Source: Patiria miniata (Eukaryota; Echinodermata; Asteroidea; Valvatida; Asterinidae). Taken from it: a stretch of DNA of 64,000 bases. Position 1 is the first letter of the stretch; each line of letters opens with the position of its first letter. The stretch is taken from assembly GCF_015706575.1 (NCBI RefSeq), contig NW_024037059.1, forward strand, positions 14,235,730 through 14,299,729, in the 5' to 3' direction. The notes beneath the pieces are model-generated. The model was not told where the DNA came from. It made no database searches and saw only the letters and a program-made list of their open reading frames with translations. This document shows, piece by piece, positions 32,501 through 43,240 of this stretch. Position numbers and translations under genes: made by a program.

Positions 32501-33500
32501 CTCTGGGCCTCCGGACGTCTTTGTTCCGGGCATCAAATCATTCTTGTCCAGACGGAGAATTTTTGGTGCCAATCATGACTTAAACGTCGTACATTAGCTG
32601 CACTGGGACGTTTTGAATCGGTCACTTGCAGTTACAAATGTAATTGTCACGACAACCCTGCCATACCAACAGGCTTCTCGCGACACGTATTTGTCATGAC
32701 AACCCTGCCATACAAGCAGGCTTCTCGTGACATGTTTTTTTGGTATTATGTATTATGTATGACCGATAAAGCCGAGAACAATTGCAAGGCTTGTAATGAG
32801 TGGGCCGAAAAACCGAGTCCTCATCCCAGGTATTATGGGTAGGGCGCCAGAGGGCGCTATTGTATATAACTCTTAGCGGAAAATACCTGCCGGTAGGGGG
32901 AAAATGCATAAGTAGTATTGCTCTACAGGTAAGTATTCGTTCGTAGACCCCAACCACACTTCTGTGGGGGGGGGGGGGGGGGGAATTAATACCTAAAAAT
33001 TATATACAATAATATTATATGCAGCTCTGAAACACTTACTTGAGATTCGTTGTATTTTAGAACATTGAATTTGAAGAAAACTTTGAGCAGTTATCACAAA
33101 AGAGGGGATATTTCATTTTCTTCAATCTATTTTTGAACAAATAATTCATATCCCGTGCTGACATGTACATACCTCGCTTGCTTTCCCCGGCATGGCCATC
33201 ACAACGTGCGTCCTCTTTGGAACAAAATAAAAGGAAAAGTGCGAAAATATTTCAGCAAAAAAGATCAACTTGTGCCAAAATAATTTCATGCAGTATCGCG
33301 TAAAAGCTCAATTTAAACATCTAGTCTGAACTCTTAAGGGCCAAATGTCTATATAATAATGTGCGCCGGGTTTAGAGTGTTTGATCGGAGAGGAGAAAAA
33401 TCATCTGATGTATAGGACAAACCAATTTAGCAGGTGTTTTTTACTCACCCAACAACACCAGGCCAAGTATGACCAGACAGCTCACAATTATTAACTTCAT
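26384..33500 (-). CDS. Candidate host gene: small secreted peptide precursor with DIRS-like element in intron 2
   Basis: Exon 1 (33,500-33,449) starts with ATG and encodes MKLIIVSCLVILGLVLL, a textbook signal peptide, ending at donor g|gtgagt. Exon 2 (33,214-33,173) follows acceptor ttccaaag, encodes EDARCDGHAGESKR and ends at gag|gtatgt. Exon 3 (27,260-27,219) follows acceptor tcctctttag, encodes DTTVESAQEEQDLD and ends at c|gtaagtat. Exons 2 and 3 are both 42 bases and all junctions are phase 1. Two endings fit: exon 4 (27,036-26,915), giving an 85-residue product with KPSKR and a C-terminal RKFG, or exon 5 (26,502-26,384) after a strong acceptor, giving 84 residues with LAETWTQRILKAGAALTPYF. 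Signal, acidic spacer and basic tail suggest a neuropeptide or antimicrobial precursor; that is inference. Intron 2 holds the DIRS-like copy 1; without it the intron would be about 320 bases. I know no homologue. Confidence 0.5.
26915..27036 (-). CDS. Alternative terminal exon 4 of the secreted-peptide gene
   Basis: After acceptor gtacctttcag the phase-1 frame runs 40 codons to TAA, with a KPSKR site and the tail QHQRKFG. If KR is cut and the final glycine used, an amidated peptide is possible. The exon is GC-rich and open in all three registers, so openness alone is weak evidence. Confidence 0.35.
27219..27260 (-). CDS. Exon 3 of the secreted-peptide gene (acidic spacer)
   Basis: The only register without a stop is phase 1, which matches exon 2. 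The residues are strongly acidic (EEQDLD). It lies 128 bases beyond the left end of the DIRS-like element. Confidence 0.5.
27389..32983 (+). mobile_element. DIRS-like retrotransposon, copy 1 (fossil)
   Basis: Bounded by inverted terminal repeats of about 110-150 bases: from tacttacctgtagagca at 27,400 onward, and the complement at about 32,830-32,935. The outermost left 12 bases and the outermost right stretch (ending in cttctgtgg plus poly(G)) are not repeats of each other, as in DIRS elements. No target duplication is seen, as expected for recombinase-mediated insertion. A gag-like frame begins at 27,703. The remainder is heavily decayed, with well over ten breaks; a stretch near 31,290-31,350 recalls the RNase H region of the family. 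Imperfect tandem repeats of about 130 bases (three units, 32,221-32,590) and 47 bases (32,646-32,740) precede the right end. Confidence 0.75.
27703..28520 (+). pseudogene. Gag-like ORF1 of DIRS-like copy 1 (fossil)
   Basis: Starts MKRLGRADLSL and is rich in proline, serine and glycine, with a strongly basic nuclear-targeting-like patch SKKKNKKKKAARRLHRSSSG followed by an RS-like stretch. The position as first frame after the left terminal repeat fits DIRS ORF1. GC content is much higher than in the surroundings. Assigned by position rather than by a recognised domain. Confidence 0.55.
33173..33214 (-). CDS. Exon 2 of the secreted-peptide gene
   Basis: Acceptor and donor fit consensus, phase 1 to phase 1, 14 codons, ending in a lysine-arginine pair (ESKR) that could be a processing site. 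An alternative acceptor two bases on would give a stop, so the upstream one is preferred. Confidence 0.55.
33449..33500 (-). CDS. Exon 1 of the secreted-peptide gene (signal peptide)
   Basis: ATG at 33,500 preceded by gacaaa. Seventeen codons: a lysine near the start, then an uninterrupted hydrophobic core, then a consensus donor. The next in-frame codons in the intron run into TAA at once, so splicing is needed. The tandem copy at 43,236 upward keeps the donor but has lost about 55 bases that include the start codon and most of the signal peptide. Confidence 0.6.
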
Positions 33501-35850
33501 TTTGTCAACGCCAACAACTCACAGCATACAAATAGTATATCTTTCGGGTAGAAGGTAAACTGTAACAACAAGTAAATAAACAAAGAAAACAGGAAATGTA
33601 TACAATTATTTTCCTGCACAGGCATGAAGTTTAAGAAGGTAATATCGAAGCAGCTGAATAAACACGCATGCATAAAACGGCTCTACCGGTACTTGTAGCT
33701 TGCAGGAAAAGTTTTTAGAATCTGATTGATGTTTTCCACGGGAATATAAATGTACACCTTTTTTTCTTAGAGTTTTAATTGATATTGATACAAAAATGTA
33801 CTATCAAGAAATAAATTCAGCAGACAAGCAACTATAGGTCCGTCTGTCAGTTTGTGATTCGCAATAAATGTGAATCTCACGTTAACTGCATTACAACATT
33901 CGAAAAAAACAGTCCGGAGCGCCACTTACCTGTTCGATAAAGAATACAAGAAATCTTCAAACTTGGCCTTAAATAGCATAAATATCTTCTTTTGTTCCCA
34001 GAATGCCATTGAGAAAATAATGAATATTTATAAGTCACCGGCAGAATTTAAAGGGAATTGAAGGACTGATTGTTTAAATATACTTCCGTAACAGTTTAAA
34101 ACTTTGGAACACCTCTTTAAAGCAACTGGTGGAAGACTATTAATTGTCTTAATTGCTTATCAATACCTTAGCCAGACTGGAACCATCCTTGGAAACCATA
34201 CTCTTTTATTAGCTGTTCTTTGTGGACTTAAGCCCCTCTGGAGTACACACTGGTATCAAATTCTTGAAATGCGATAATTTTCATGGTTATTCCTCGTGTA
34301 TTGGACCCCTGTCATATTTGAATATTTAAGTATAATTCCACACGTGATTAGCTGCATCTATATCTTAAAACCATCTGGTTGCACAAGCGCGTAATCCCCC
34401 CACCCACACCCATGTTTACCATGTAGTGTGGATATTCCTTTGTTTTCGTATTTAGCAGTAAGAAAAACCTTTGAAAAAAACTCATTTTACTCACACTTTG
34501 AAAACTCTTTCAACCCATTTTTTCCCTATGATTCACTTTAGTGTTTCTTTTCACATTTTGCCACCGATAAACCTAACCCCAAAATGCCTCTAAATCTGTT
34601 TTCCAGAGAGGGTAAACACTGTGTGGACGTGAATGTAATGCTTGTACACCCATACAAGTGTGCATTTGCCTGCATATTGTGCCTCTTTTGTTTGTACTTT
34701 TTAGGAAGACCTCCCACATGTTTTGTACACGAATCCAAGTTGGGGACCTCTCGGGAATTGGGGACCTCTCGGGAATTGGGGACCTATTTTCTTCTATTGT
34801 TCAACGTCCCCTATTGAATGCAGAAACAAACTCACACACACATCTTTTGACCAGACGGGGGGATGGGCCACTGGATCATCCCGCTGGATATAGTGAGAAA
34901 TAAAACAATGCCGCTTTTAAGGTTATTTTCTCACTTTCCAACAGCCCAATGTATTAAATAGCACTGGACAAAAATTAAAATAAAAGAAACAGTATTAAAG
35001 CTTGAAATGCACTGTAAGGTTAAGCGTAAGCTCTATTTTTGCATAAGATACACATTTGTATCATGATCAGCCCCCCCCCTTTTCAAATTTCCAAGGCCGG
35101 GCAATTTTAGGATTCAAAATTTCTTTAAAATGAATCCGCATTGTAATACATTATTAGGGGCAGGCAGTGTCATCGGTCTAAATTTTATTCAAATAAATAC
35201 AAAATTTCAGTCCTTTGATTCTGGAGGCTAAACAAAGTTTCTCCGAAATTAGTGTGTAAAAGGGACAAAATTGTACATTTTAGAAAATTTTTTGGGACCT
35301 GCCAATGCTGCTGAAAAACTTCCTCCAGTCCTAAATGACAACCCAATGATAAAATGTAGGGCCGGATAACTCCAGCTTATATGATCGTACACAAAAGCAA
35401 TTGGCCAAACAAAAAAAATCCCTACCTACACTATTTGCAACTTATGCCTAAGTAGGGCCTAGTAAGTTTTTACACATTTCTTTAATTCATATTTTTTTTT
35501 TACTCAAATATCTTTTTTTTTTAATTTTTTTTTTTTAAATTTTTTGTTTTGTAGGGGGAAATTCGGTTCTCTAATGAGGCCTATTAATTACAAAAGTGGG
35601 AAAAATATACAGTCTAAACAAATAAGCCTTCGCTAATACTGCTTGAGTGAATTTGCACAGAAGTATTGTGGGAAGAGAAACGGCACAGATATTGCCCCCT
35701 TTTTTCCCACAGTGCTTGGCATTGTATTGTGCAAAAATCATTCAAAAGATATTAATTGCAATAAGGTCAGAGGGCTGCTGTTATTATTTATCTGTATGAA
35801 GAGAACTTTGTTCTGATTCTGATTGATATTCTGTTTTTTTTCACAAATTG
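33501..35850. other. Region upstream of the secreted-peptide gene
   Basis: No gene seen. It should include the promoter on the minus strand, but no clear TATA box stands out close to exon 1. Poly(T) tracts lie near 35,490-35,540. Confidence 0.4.
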
Positions 35851-35872
35851 TAAATCATTTGTCTTTGACTGC

Positions 35873-36161
35873 AGCCAAGCGAAGGGAAGTTGATCTCATC
35901 TCAAAGTTTGGTGGAACATGGCTTTCTACAGGTTCCCGTCTCCCATATCTGCCATGTACATGTAGCCCTTGCTCTTGGGAAACCATCTGGACAGATGCTG
36001 TCCACATAGTGATACGTAGCCTACCTCTTCATCGTCCGCCATAGGAACCAAGGTGCAGACAGGTAGTTCAGGATGTCTGTGAGGGATGAGGCAACATCCT
36101 GAGGTCTATTCTGGCTTCTCTCAGGATGATTGAGAGCTCCAAATTGGTGAGTGTCTTAAAA
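35873..36161 (+). pseudogene. Exon-like fragment in flank A
   Basis: Matches 48,080-48,331 at moderate identity (atctgccatgta, tctggacagatgctgt, ccaaggtgcagacagg, caggatgtctgtgagggatg) and ends at the same donor (ccaaattg|gtgagtg). Reading frames are interrupted in both. It is followed by a worn piece related to the hAT MITE at 25,145 (36,190-36,290). Copied again at 45,885-46,166. Confidence 0.35.
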
Positions 36162-36719
36162 CATTTTGCTCAAATAACTCAGGGGAAGAGGGGCCAGGAA
36201 ACACCTCAGATTGCACCACAGAGCATCTGGAATCTTAAACTTCCTGGGCTTCTTTAGCTGGCCCTGGACCCCACGCCGTAAGACATTCGTCCTCGGAACA
36301 ACTGTCCCAATGCATCATTGCAACAGTTTAATACAAAGTAAACTTGTCAACACAATTCTTTTCCCAAACTAAAATGCAAGAAAATATGAAGACGAAAATA
36401 CTTGGGTCTACTTCACTCTACTTACCTGTAGAGCAATACTACTTATGCATATTCCCCCTACCGGCAGGTATTTTCCGCTAAGAGTTATATACAATAGCGC
36501 CCTCTGGCGCCCTACCCATAATACCCCGCGGCATGCGTGCCCCGTGAGCGTCCCTTTTCTCTTAGCGGCAGGTCGGGTAGGACGTGCGTGAAATAGCTCG
36601 CTGTTTGCCTCGTCATTTACTACCCTTTTTTGCGTTTAAGAGAAGTATTTAATAAAAGAGTTAGTAATCATTAGTTTGTAGAGTTTCATCATCTTCTTGG
36701 TTTCATTTATTTCATAAAT

Positions 36720-37709
36720 ATGAAGCGTTTGGGGAGGGCCGATCTGTCACTAACCGGAGGGAATAGTTCTCCCACGGGACGGACCGAGTTCTCAGGGGAC
36801 TCTGCTGTTAACGCTCCGTCGTTACCGCGGCAGCAGTCTCTCGTCCGGCACCCTCAGCCACAGTCGGCTGGGGGAGTTGGTTGTTCCGCCGATCAGTTAA
36901 GGGGACCTCGGTCACCTTCTCCGGTCAACTCGGGCGGAACACCCAAACTAAAGGCACACTCCGGCAAGGTTCCCCTAAAACATATCTCCTGTGCCGGAGC
37001 AAAGCCTAAGAAGGGCCGTCAGGGCAAGCGTGGCTCGGCAACGAGCGCCGCTTTGGCACCTAGCCCTCCCCCGATCACGGGGCAGCCCGAGGGGACTAGC
37101 CGTCACACTTCGGTGGGCTCTAGTCACCCGTGCCCTCCCGATACAGTGCCGAACACCACTGGTTGTCGGGATGGGCTATTGCACGGGCTACCGGTCCGTC
37201 CAGCGCTCCCTCAGCCCACGGGGCCTGAGGCGCTGTCGGCCGGGTGCATTATGAGCGATACGGAGCCGGTCGGCCCGGGGGATCCCGGGCCGACGGCCCC
37301 CGTGCTAGCTCGCTCAGAGGGACTACTCTCGTCATCGGATTTTTTCCGTTGTTCGGGGGTCCCGGTGCCCCAGGTGTCTTCTGATTTTTCCTTGGACACA
37401 CCTCGGGGCCGTTCTTCTAAAAAGAAGAATAAGAAGAAGAAGGCTGCACGTCGATTGCACCGTTCTTCTTCGGGGTCTGACGACTCCTCTGACCGGTCCC
37501 GCCGGGGCAAACGCTCCCGGGGGAGGACGCGGTTTCTAGAGCAGATTTCCTGCTGGCTTTTCAGTCGATTTCCGATACGCTATCGGCTATGTCGGCAGGC
37601 CGCCGGGCGGGCCCTATTGGGGGCCCCCCTGCAGCAGTGGACTACGGCCCACAACCATCGGTCGTTGGGCCCGCATCACAGTCTTCAGTCACCGGTCACG
37701 CTTGGGTGA
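36720..37709 (+). pseudogene. Gag-like ORF1 of DIRS-like copy 2 (fossil)
   Basis: Same frame as in copy 1, with the basic KKKNKKKK patch and RS-like tail. It differs from copy 1 mostly in a cluster within its first 50 codons. The frame itself looks whole, but the element as a whole is broken. Confidence 0.55.
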
Positions 37710-40700
37710 CCCGTGAACAAAGGGACTTACTGCACAGATAGCCGTGCTCCTGGAGTCTTTATCTGCAGTGAATGCTTCATAGTCGTCATTCATTGGTCAC
37801 GATTGCGTGGCCCAAGCACAACGAGGTACATGTACAAAAATGGAAAAAAAACACATGTTCATACATGTACATGTACATGTATACCACTTCACATTCGCCG
37901 GCCGTGGACCACGATCACGTGGTCCAGAGACAACGGGACCTACCGCACACAGTTAGCCGTGCGTTAGGATTCCCGCTTGTGTTTAGTCTTCACCATCTGC
38001 ATAATGTTATGTATATTATCTCCGAGGGTGTTGCCCAGCCACCACTGCGTGGTTCTGTACAACTAGCCCCTCCAGACGGCTTTCAGTCATCGGGGTCATT
38101 TTGGCCTTCGCATTCGGCTGATTCATCCGATAATGACGGAGAATCAGTCCGGTTACAATGGCTGTCCATCGCGGAAACGAAATTCCGTTTTGCTGCAGAG
38201 GGACATTACACGGGTACTTAAATTACCCTCCGCCGATGAGCCCCCTCCACCCGATCACAAAAATTTTCAAATCAAGCGCAGGACGGGCTCCAAATCTAAC
38301 AATGACAAGGTGTTCCCCATACCTCTGTTGGATCAAATGTGAAACACATCGACAACGGACAAAGTGGTGTCCATTTCTCAGGCGGAAACGGCTTTAATAT
38401 TATTCTAATCCGGCCGAGTTTATTGCACCGATCCCACCGCGGCAAACGCTACCGGGATGAGGACTCGGTTTTTCGGCCCACTCATTACAAGCCTTGCAAT
38501 TGTTCTCGGCTTTATCGGTCATACATGTATACGTTTTATACACGTACATGTATTGCCAGGCGGGCACGTTAATGAAACGTCCGTCTTCGTTCAGTTGCGA
38601 GCCGTGAACTCTGTAGCCCTCTACATTAATCACGGTTGGGTGACTCAAGGACAATGGGACACGCCGCGCAGTGACTTAGCCGTGCGGCGGTGTTTCTTGC
38701 TGTACTGAGATCGCTACATTTTTCATGTACATTGTACATGTGTGCATTACTTGTGTATGTACACTGTCCATTGTCTCCGAGGGAGTTGTTCAACAGCTGA
38801 CTGTGGCCGTGTGCAACTCGTCCCTTCACATGTGTTTTACGGTTCTCGTTTACGGGGTCTATTCGACTCTTGCAGGCATGTTGTGGACCACATTCGAAGG
38901 ATTGTGCCTGTATTCAAACTGCCTGCTGCTCTTCGAGCAATAATGTGATCATTACCGTTTTCCGTTAGCGAAATTCGGTATTTTTGTTGTTGTTGTCACA
39001 TCTTCCCTCTTCAATGCAGCTAAGTACAAGCTGCCAGCAGTAGAGGGACCCCATTATTCAAGCGGCTCTTCGTAAATAATACTCGCAGAAGCTTGAATAC
39101 ACTTTGCAGTGGAATAATAAAGTGGGTTCGGCGATACGCGTTCAGCCTCCCTCTTTACCCTCATGAAGTACATTTGGTTTAATGTTTTAATCTTGACTCG
39201 ACAGTCTTAGCGGACGTGTTGACCGCTATTTTCTTTATCAATTTCACAGTCTGCACTCAGTACTCTATAATTTTACATGAGTACAGACCCTAGCAATCTT
39301 GGCCCGCCGGGGTAACATGATTGATGAACTGTTTCTCCCGTCAAAGGGCGCCCGCCAAAGATTCAAGTCCCACCTTTAAAATTTTTAACGGACAAAGATC
39401 TTTTCTTTTGCGGTGGATATCGATGTTTACATCCATATTGGTCGATGTCGACTACATGTGGGCCAGCGCAGGTGAAGAACAAACAGTTGTTTGTTTTCTC
39501 AACTGCATACCTCTTGAAGTTGGCCCAGATGATTTTGTGTGGCCGTGCTAGCAACATTTGCTGTACGCCATGCCACATAGGATATTGTAACAACGATTTC
39601 GATTCGGCTTCAGTTGTGATTTCCATAAGTGACTTACCTGACTCATGACAACCTCCACCCATCTGTCTCGTAGGAGCTCGTCAGAGAGACTTTGAGGCTG
39701 ACATCAATAACATCGGGCCAGCACAGTGTTGTGCCCGTCTTGTATTTCCCATGGAAAGATGTTGATGAGATTTAGTCGACTGTCTAACACATCAGCATGG
39801 GGAATGAGCCCTGGCCTGAAGGGTACACAACTGCAACTCATTTTCAGACCAGAGCACTGAGAATTTCACGGTTTTCAAACCAAGATTCTCGCTGCAACTT
39901 CATGGTGGCTCCATCCAGCCATTTTTCCGCCTCACTCCTGGCCTCTGCTCAGATAGTAAAGGCGATATGACTGCGCCGTGGAAACAAAAATTTGGTGGCA
40001 TTCACCTATTTGCTTGTATCGGCCCAGTCCTCACTGCATTCAGTGCAGGCCATGACCTGACTTGGGCAGTACCTCCTGTGGTTCGGCGTTGCCAACCTCA
40101 CAAGGGTGGGCCTCTCACAGATTGCAGCCTAATTCATTAACTGTCATGGCGAACATGTTACCCTGCCAGTTAACTGCCCACCACACGCATCTAGTGGCGG
40201 ATTGGTGAGGCCCTGTGTGAGCATCATTCAAGTTCCATTAACATACTTGAGATGCTGGCAGTCTCGGAGAAACTGCGATGTTACTTCTATATTCGGTGTT
40301 GTGCCAGATGATCCTGGTTCGATGTGACTTTGACACAGTTGTAGTTTACATCGACGACCAGGTGGGCAGGCAGCCTGCACACCTGTGTACACTCACTTGA
40401 GAAATACCCCATTGGGGTTTTTTCCTCATAGCTTCTTGCTTTCGACGGTCCTCCTCCCAAGCAAGGACAACTAACCACATGTCAATCTGACTTGTTTCAT
40501 GAACTAGTCACAGATTTCCAGGCTAATGCCTGGGGGTTCCTGACCCCTATACATGTACATGGCACGCGAATACGATGGTGATGAAAACGGACAGGCTACT
40601 TATATACACCTTCCTGTCGTCTTCCTCTTATCCATCGGGTACTTAATCAACTGGAGCAGAAGGATGACAAGGTCCTCTTCTTAACTCCATGTTGACCTCA

Positions 40701-42418
40701 TTGATTGGTTTTCCAGGGTTATAACCATTCCCTTGGTTCACCAGTTGGAGGTACAAATGTTCTTCCGAGCAGAACAATATTCTGTTCCAGCACAGCTTGG
40801 GTTTCCTTCACCCAGCTCCGCAGGAATTTCTCCTGATGTACTGGATGCTGTAATGCTCTCCTGTTCACATCAGACTTTTCTCAAACAAGCTATGGCTTTT
40901 ACAGTCTGCACTTGAGGGACTTCTAACATGACAGTAGATTACTTAATGTTAGTCAGTTGAACGTCCGTGTCAGTTAACTTAAGGGGATGTTTTAACACCC
41001 CTGAATTGCAGGACCTCTTCAACACCTTCTTATCCAAAAGTGTTATAGAGATCTTTAGAGTTCTGTGAACCAGTGAACAATTTCACATCTGTTTCATTGG
41101 TTCCTACGGTTGCCTTTTTCTTTTCTGTTTTGTAAGCAGTTGTTACTTCTTGGTATACATGTAGTAAAGAACTGTTTTCTGTATAATGGAGACGGACCAC
41201 ATCTGATGGGAACCGAGTGTGCCCATCCGATTCCTACGGGAGGATTTTTGTTTTTTAACTAAGAATGTCGGAGTCCTCTTTACCTCCGGACATCTTTGTT
41301 CTAGGAATCAAATCATTGTCCATTCCAGATGGAAAATGTTGGTGCCGCTTATGACTTTGGCGTCTGATCCCTAAGGAAGGTTTTTTGAGCTAAGACGGTC
41401 GGAGTCCTCTTTGCCTCCGGATGTCTTTGTTCTGGGCATCAAATGATTCTTGTCCGTTTTCAGACAGCGAATTTTGGTGCTGATCATGACTTGATGTCTG
41501 CTCCCTAAGGAGGGATTTATACTAAGGACTGTCAGAGCCCTCTGGGCCTCCGGACGTCTTTGTTCCGGGCATCAAATCATTCTTGTCCAGACGGAGAATT
41601 TTTGGTGCCAATCATGACTTAAACGTCGTACATTAGCTGCACTGGGACGTTTTGAATCGGTCACTTGCAGTTACAAATGTAATTGTCACGACAACCCTGC
41701 CATACCAACAGGCTTCTCGCGACACGTATTTGTCATGACAACCCTGCCATACAAGCAGGCTTCTCGTGACATGTTTTTTGTCATGACGACCCTGCCATAC
41801 AGGCAGGCCTTTCATGACATGTATTTATCATGGTGACCCCACCATACCTGCAGGCTTTCATGACAAGATTGCCTGAAGGTTGGCTACGGTCATCCATGAA
41901 ACCACGGACATATCAACGGCAGAATCCGTGTGATTGGTCCGCATGCACAAAATAAAAGGCAGAGCATGGGAGAACAGTGTTGAGGGCGACTGACTGAGCC
42001 CCACCATGTTCTCAAGACATTTTCAGACCAGAGACCTCCCCAGCATTGGTGTCTCCTAACTCTGATTCTTTATTGAACTCTGTACATGTACATGTGCATA
42101 TTATAGTGTCTATATGTACCATGTCATGATGTTTTGCCTTTCATGATAATTCTTATTTTGTGTGCCCCACCGAACTCTTATGTGTAGGTATCGGTGGGCT
42201 GTAATTCATTACGTGTGATTCCCACGGGGATCACATCTCTGTTGGCATGTTGAGGCTACCATTATGACTAATGTCTTTATCATGCCGACCTTTTTGGGCT
42301 GCCTTGTCCACCCACATGTGGAGCGACAGGCCCATCCAGGGTTTACGCGTATTGTTACGTGCCCCTGTGAAAGCACAATAGCATCTCGCATGACCCACCT
42401 CCTTGACGGTGCTAGTCT

Positions 42419-42524
42419 ATGCATAAGTAGTATTGCTCTACAGGTAAGTAGAGTGAAGTAGACTCCCCCCCCCCCACAGAAGTGTGGTTGGGGTCTACGA
42501 ACGAATACTTACCTGTAGAGCATC
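42419..42524. other. Internal complementary region of DIRS-like copy 2
   Basis: 42,419-42,463 (ending aagtagagtgaagtagac) is the exact complement of the outermost left end, and 42,465-42,522 (poly(C), acagaagtgtggttgggg, ... cctgtagagcat) is the complement of the outermost right end. They are separated by one base. In DIRS-1 this arrangement serves to rebuild the ends through a circular intermediate. Its presence is the strongest single reason for the DIRS assignment. Confidence 0.85.
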
Positions 42525-42959
42525 CCTACCCCACTCTTCTCGATGCCTTGGGTACTTTGTTGTATTCCGACTTAGCGCTCGAGAAAAGAGGACGCTTACG
42601 AGGCACGCATGCCGCGGGGTATTATGGGTAGGGCGCCAGAGGGCGCTATTGTATATAACTCTTAGCGGAAAATACCTGCCGGTAGGGGGAAAATGCATAA
42701 GTAGTATTGCTCTACAGGTAAGTATTCGTTCGTAGACCCCAACCATACTTCTGTGGGGGGGGGGGGGGGGAATTAATACCTAAAAATTATATACAATAAT
42801 ATTATATGCAGCTCTGAAACACTTACTTGAGATTCGTTGTATTTTAGAACATTGAATTTGAAGAAAACTTTGAGCAGTTATCACAAAAGAGGGGATATTT
42901 CATTTTCTTCAATCTATTTTTGAACAAATAATTCATATCCCGTGCTGACATGTACATAC

Positions 42960-43240
42960 CTCGCTTGCTTTCCCCGGCATGGCCATCACAACGTGCGTCC
43001 TCTTTGGAACAAAATAAAAGGAAAAGTGCGAAAATATTTCAGCAAAAAAGATCAACTTGTGCCAAAATAATTTCATGCAGTATCGCGTAAAAGCTCAATT
43101 TAAACATCTAGTCTGAACTCTTAAGGGCCAAATGTCTATATAATAATGTGCGCCGGGTTTAGAGTGTTTGATCGGAGAGGAGAAAAATCATCTGATGTAT
43201 AGGACAAACCAATTTAGCAGGTGTTTTTTACTCACCCAAC
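42960..43240 (-). pseudogene. Duplicate of exons 1-2 of the secreted-peptide gene, start codon lost
   Basis: Exon 2 (43,001-42,960) and the exon 1 donor (43,236) are preserved. About 55 bases that hold the start codon and most of the signal peptide in the original (33,500-33,449 region) are gone and replaced by a few A/T bases. Exons 3-5 have no second copy, since the duplication unit ends at the DIRS left end. The duplicate therefore cannot make the precursor. Confidence 0.6.

Larger units (their letters stand above)
32984..36405. repeat. Flank A of the tandem duplication (contains exons 1-2 and upstream region)
   Basis: Almost identical to 42,771-46,414; I see only a few substitutions per kilobase plus small indels and one 286-base insertion in the other copy. 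It covers the first two exons and about 2.9 kb upstream of the secreted-peptide gene. The 18-base unit tctcgggaattggggacc is present twice here (34,748-34,784) and once in the other copy. Confidence 0.9.
36406..42770 (+). mobile_element. DIRS-like retrotransposon, copy 2, fuller (fossil)
   Basis: A 6.4-kb copy with left terminal repeat from 36,418 and right terminal repeat at about 42,585-42,722, inverted to each other over about 140 bases. An internal complementary region precedes the right repeat. ORF1 is open for 329 codons (36,720-37,709); the rest is decayed by many breaks. Identity to copy 1 is about 99 percent outside a more variable patch near the start of ORF1. Tandem repeats of about 130 bases (three units, 41,260-41,630) and about 47 bases (four units, 41,685-41,870) lie before the end. 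The copy arose by tandem duplication of copy 1 with its right flank, or the reverse, rather than by new retrotransposition. Confidence 0.8.

Noticed and set aside
33036-33080. Possible extra exon (reading VFFKFNVLKYNESQ) between exon 2 and the DIRS-like element, ending at caa|gtaagtg
   Set aside because: The acceptor is weak and the exon would change the phase from 1 to 0, so it cannot join exon 3 in frame.
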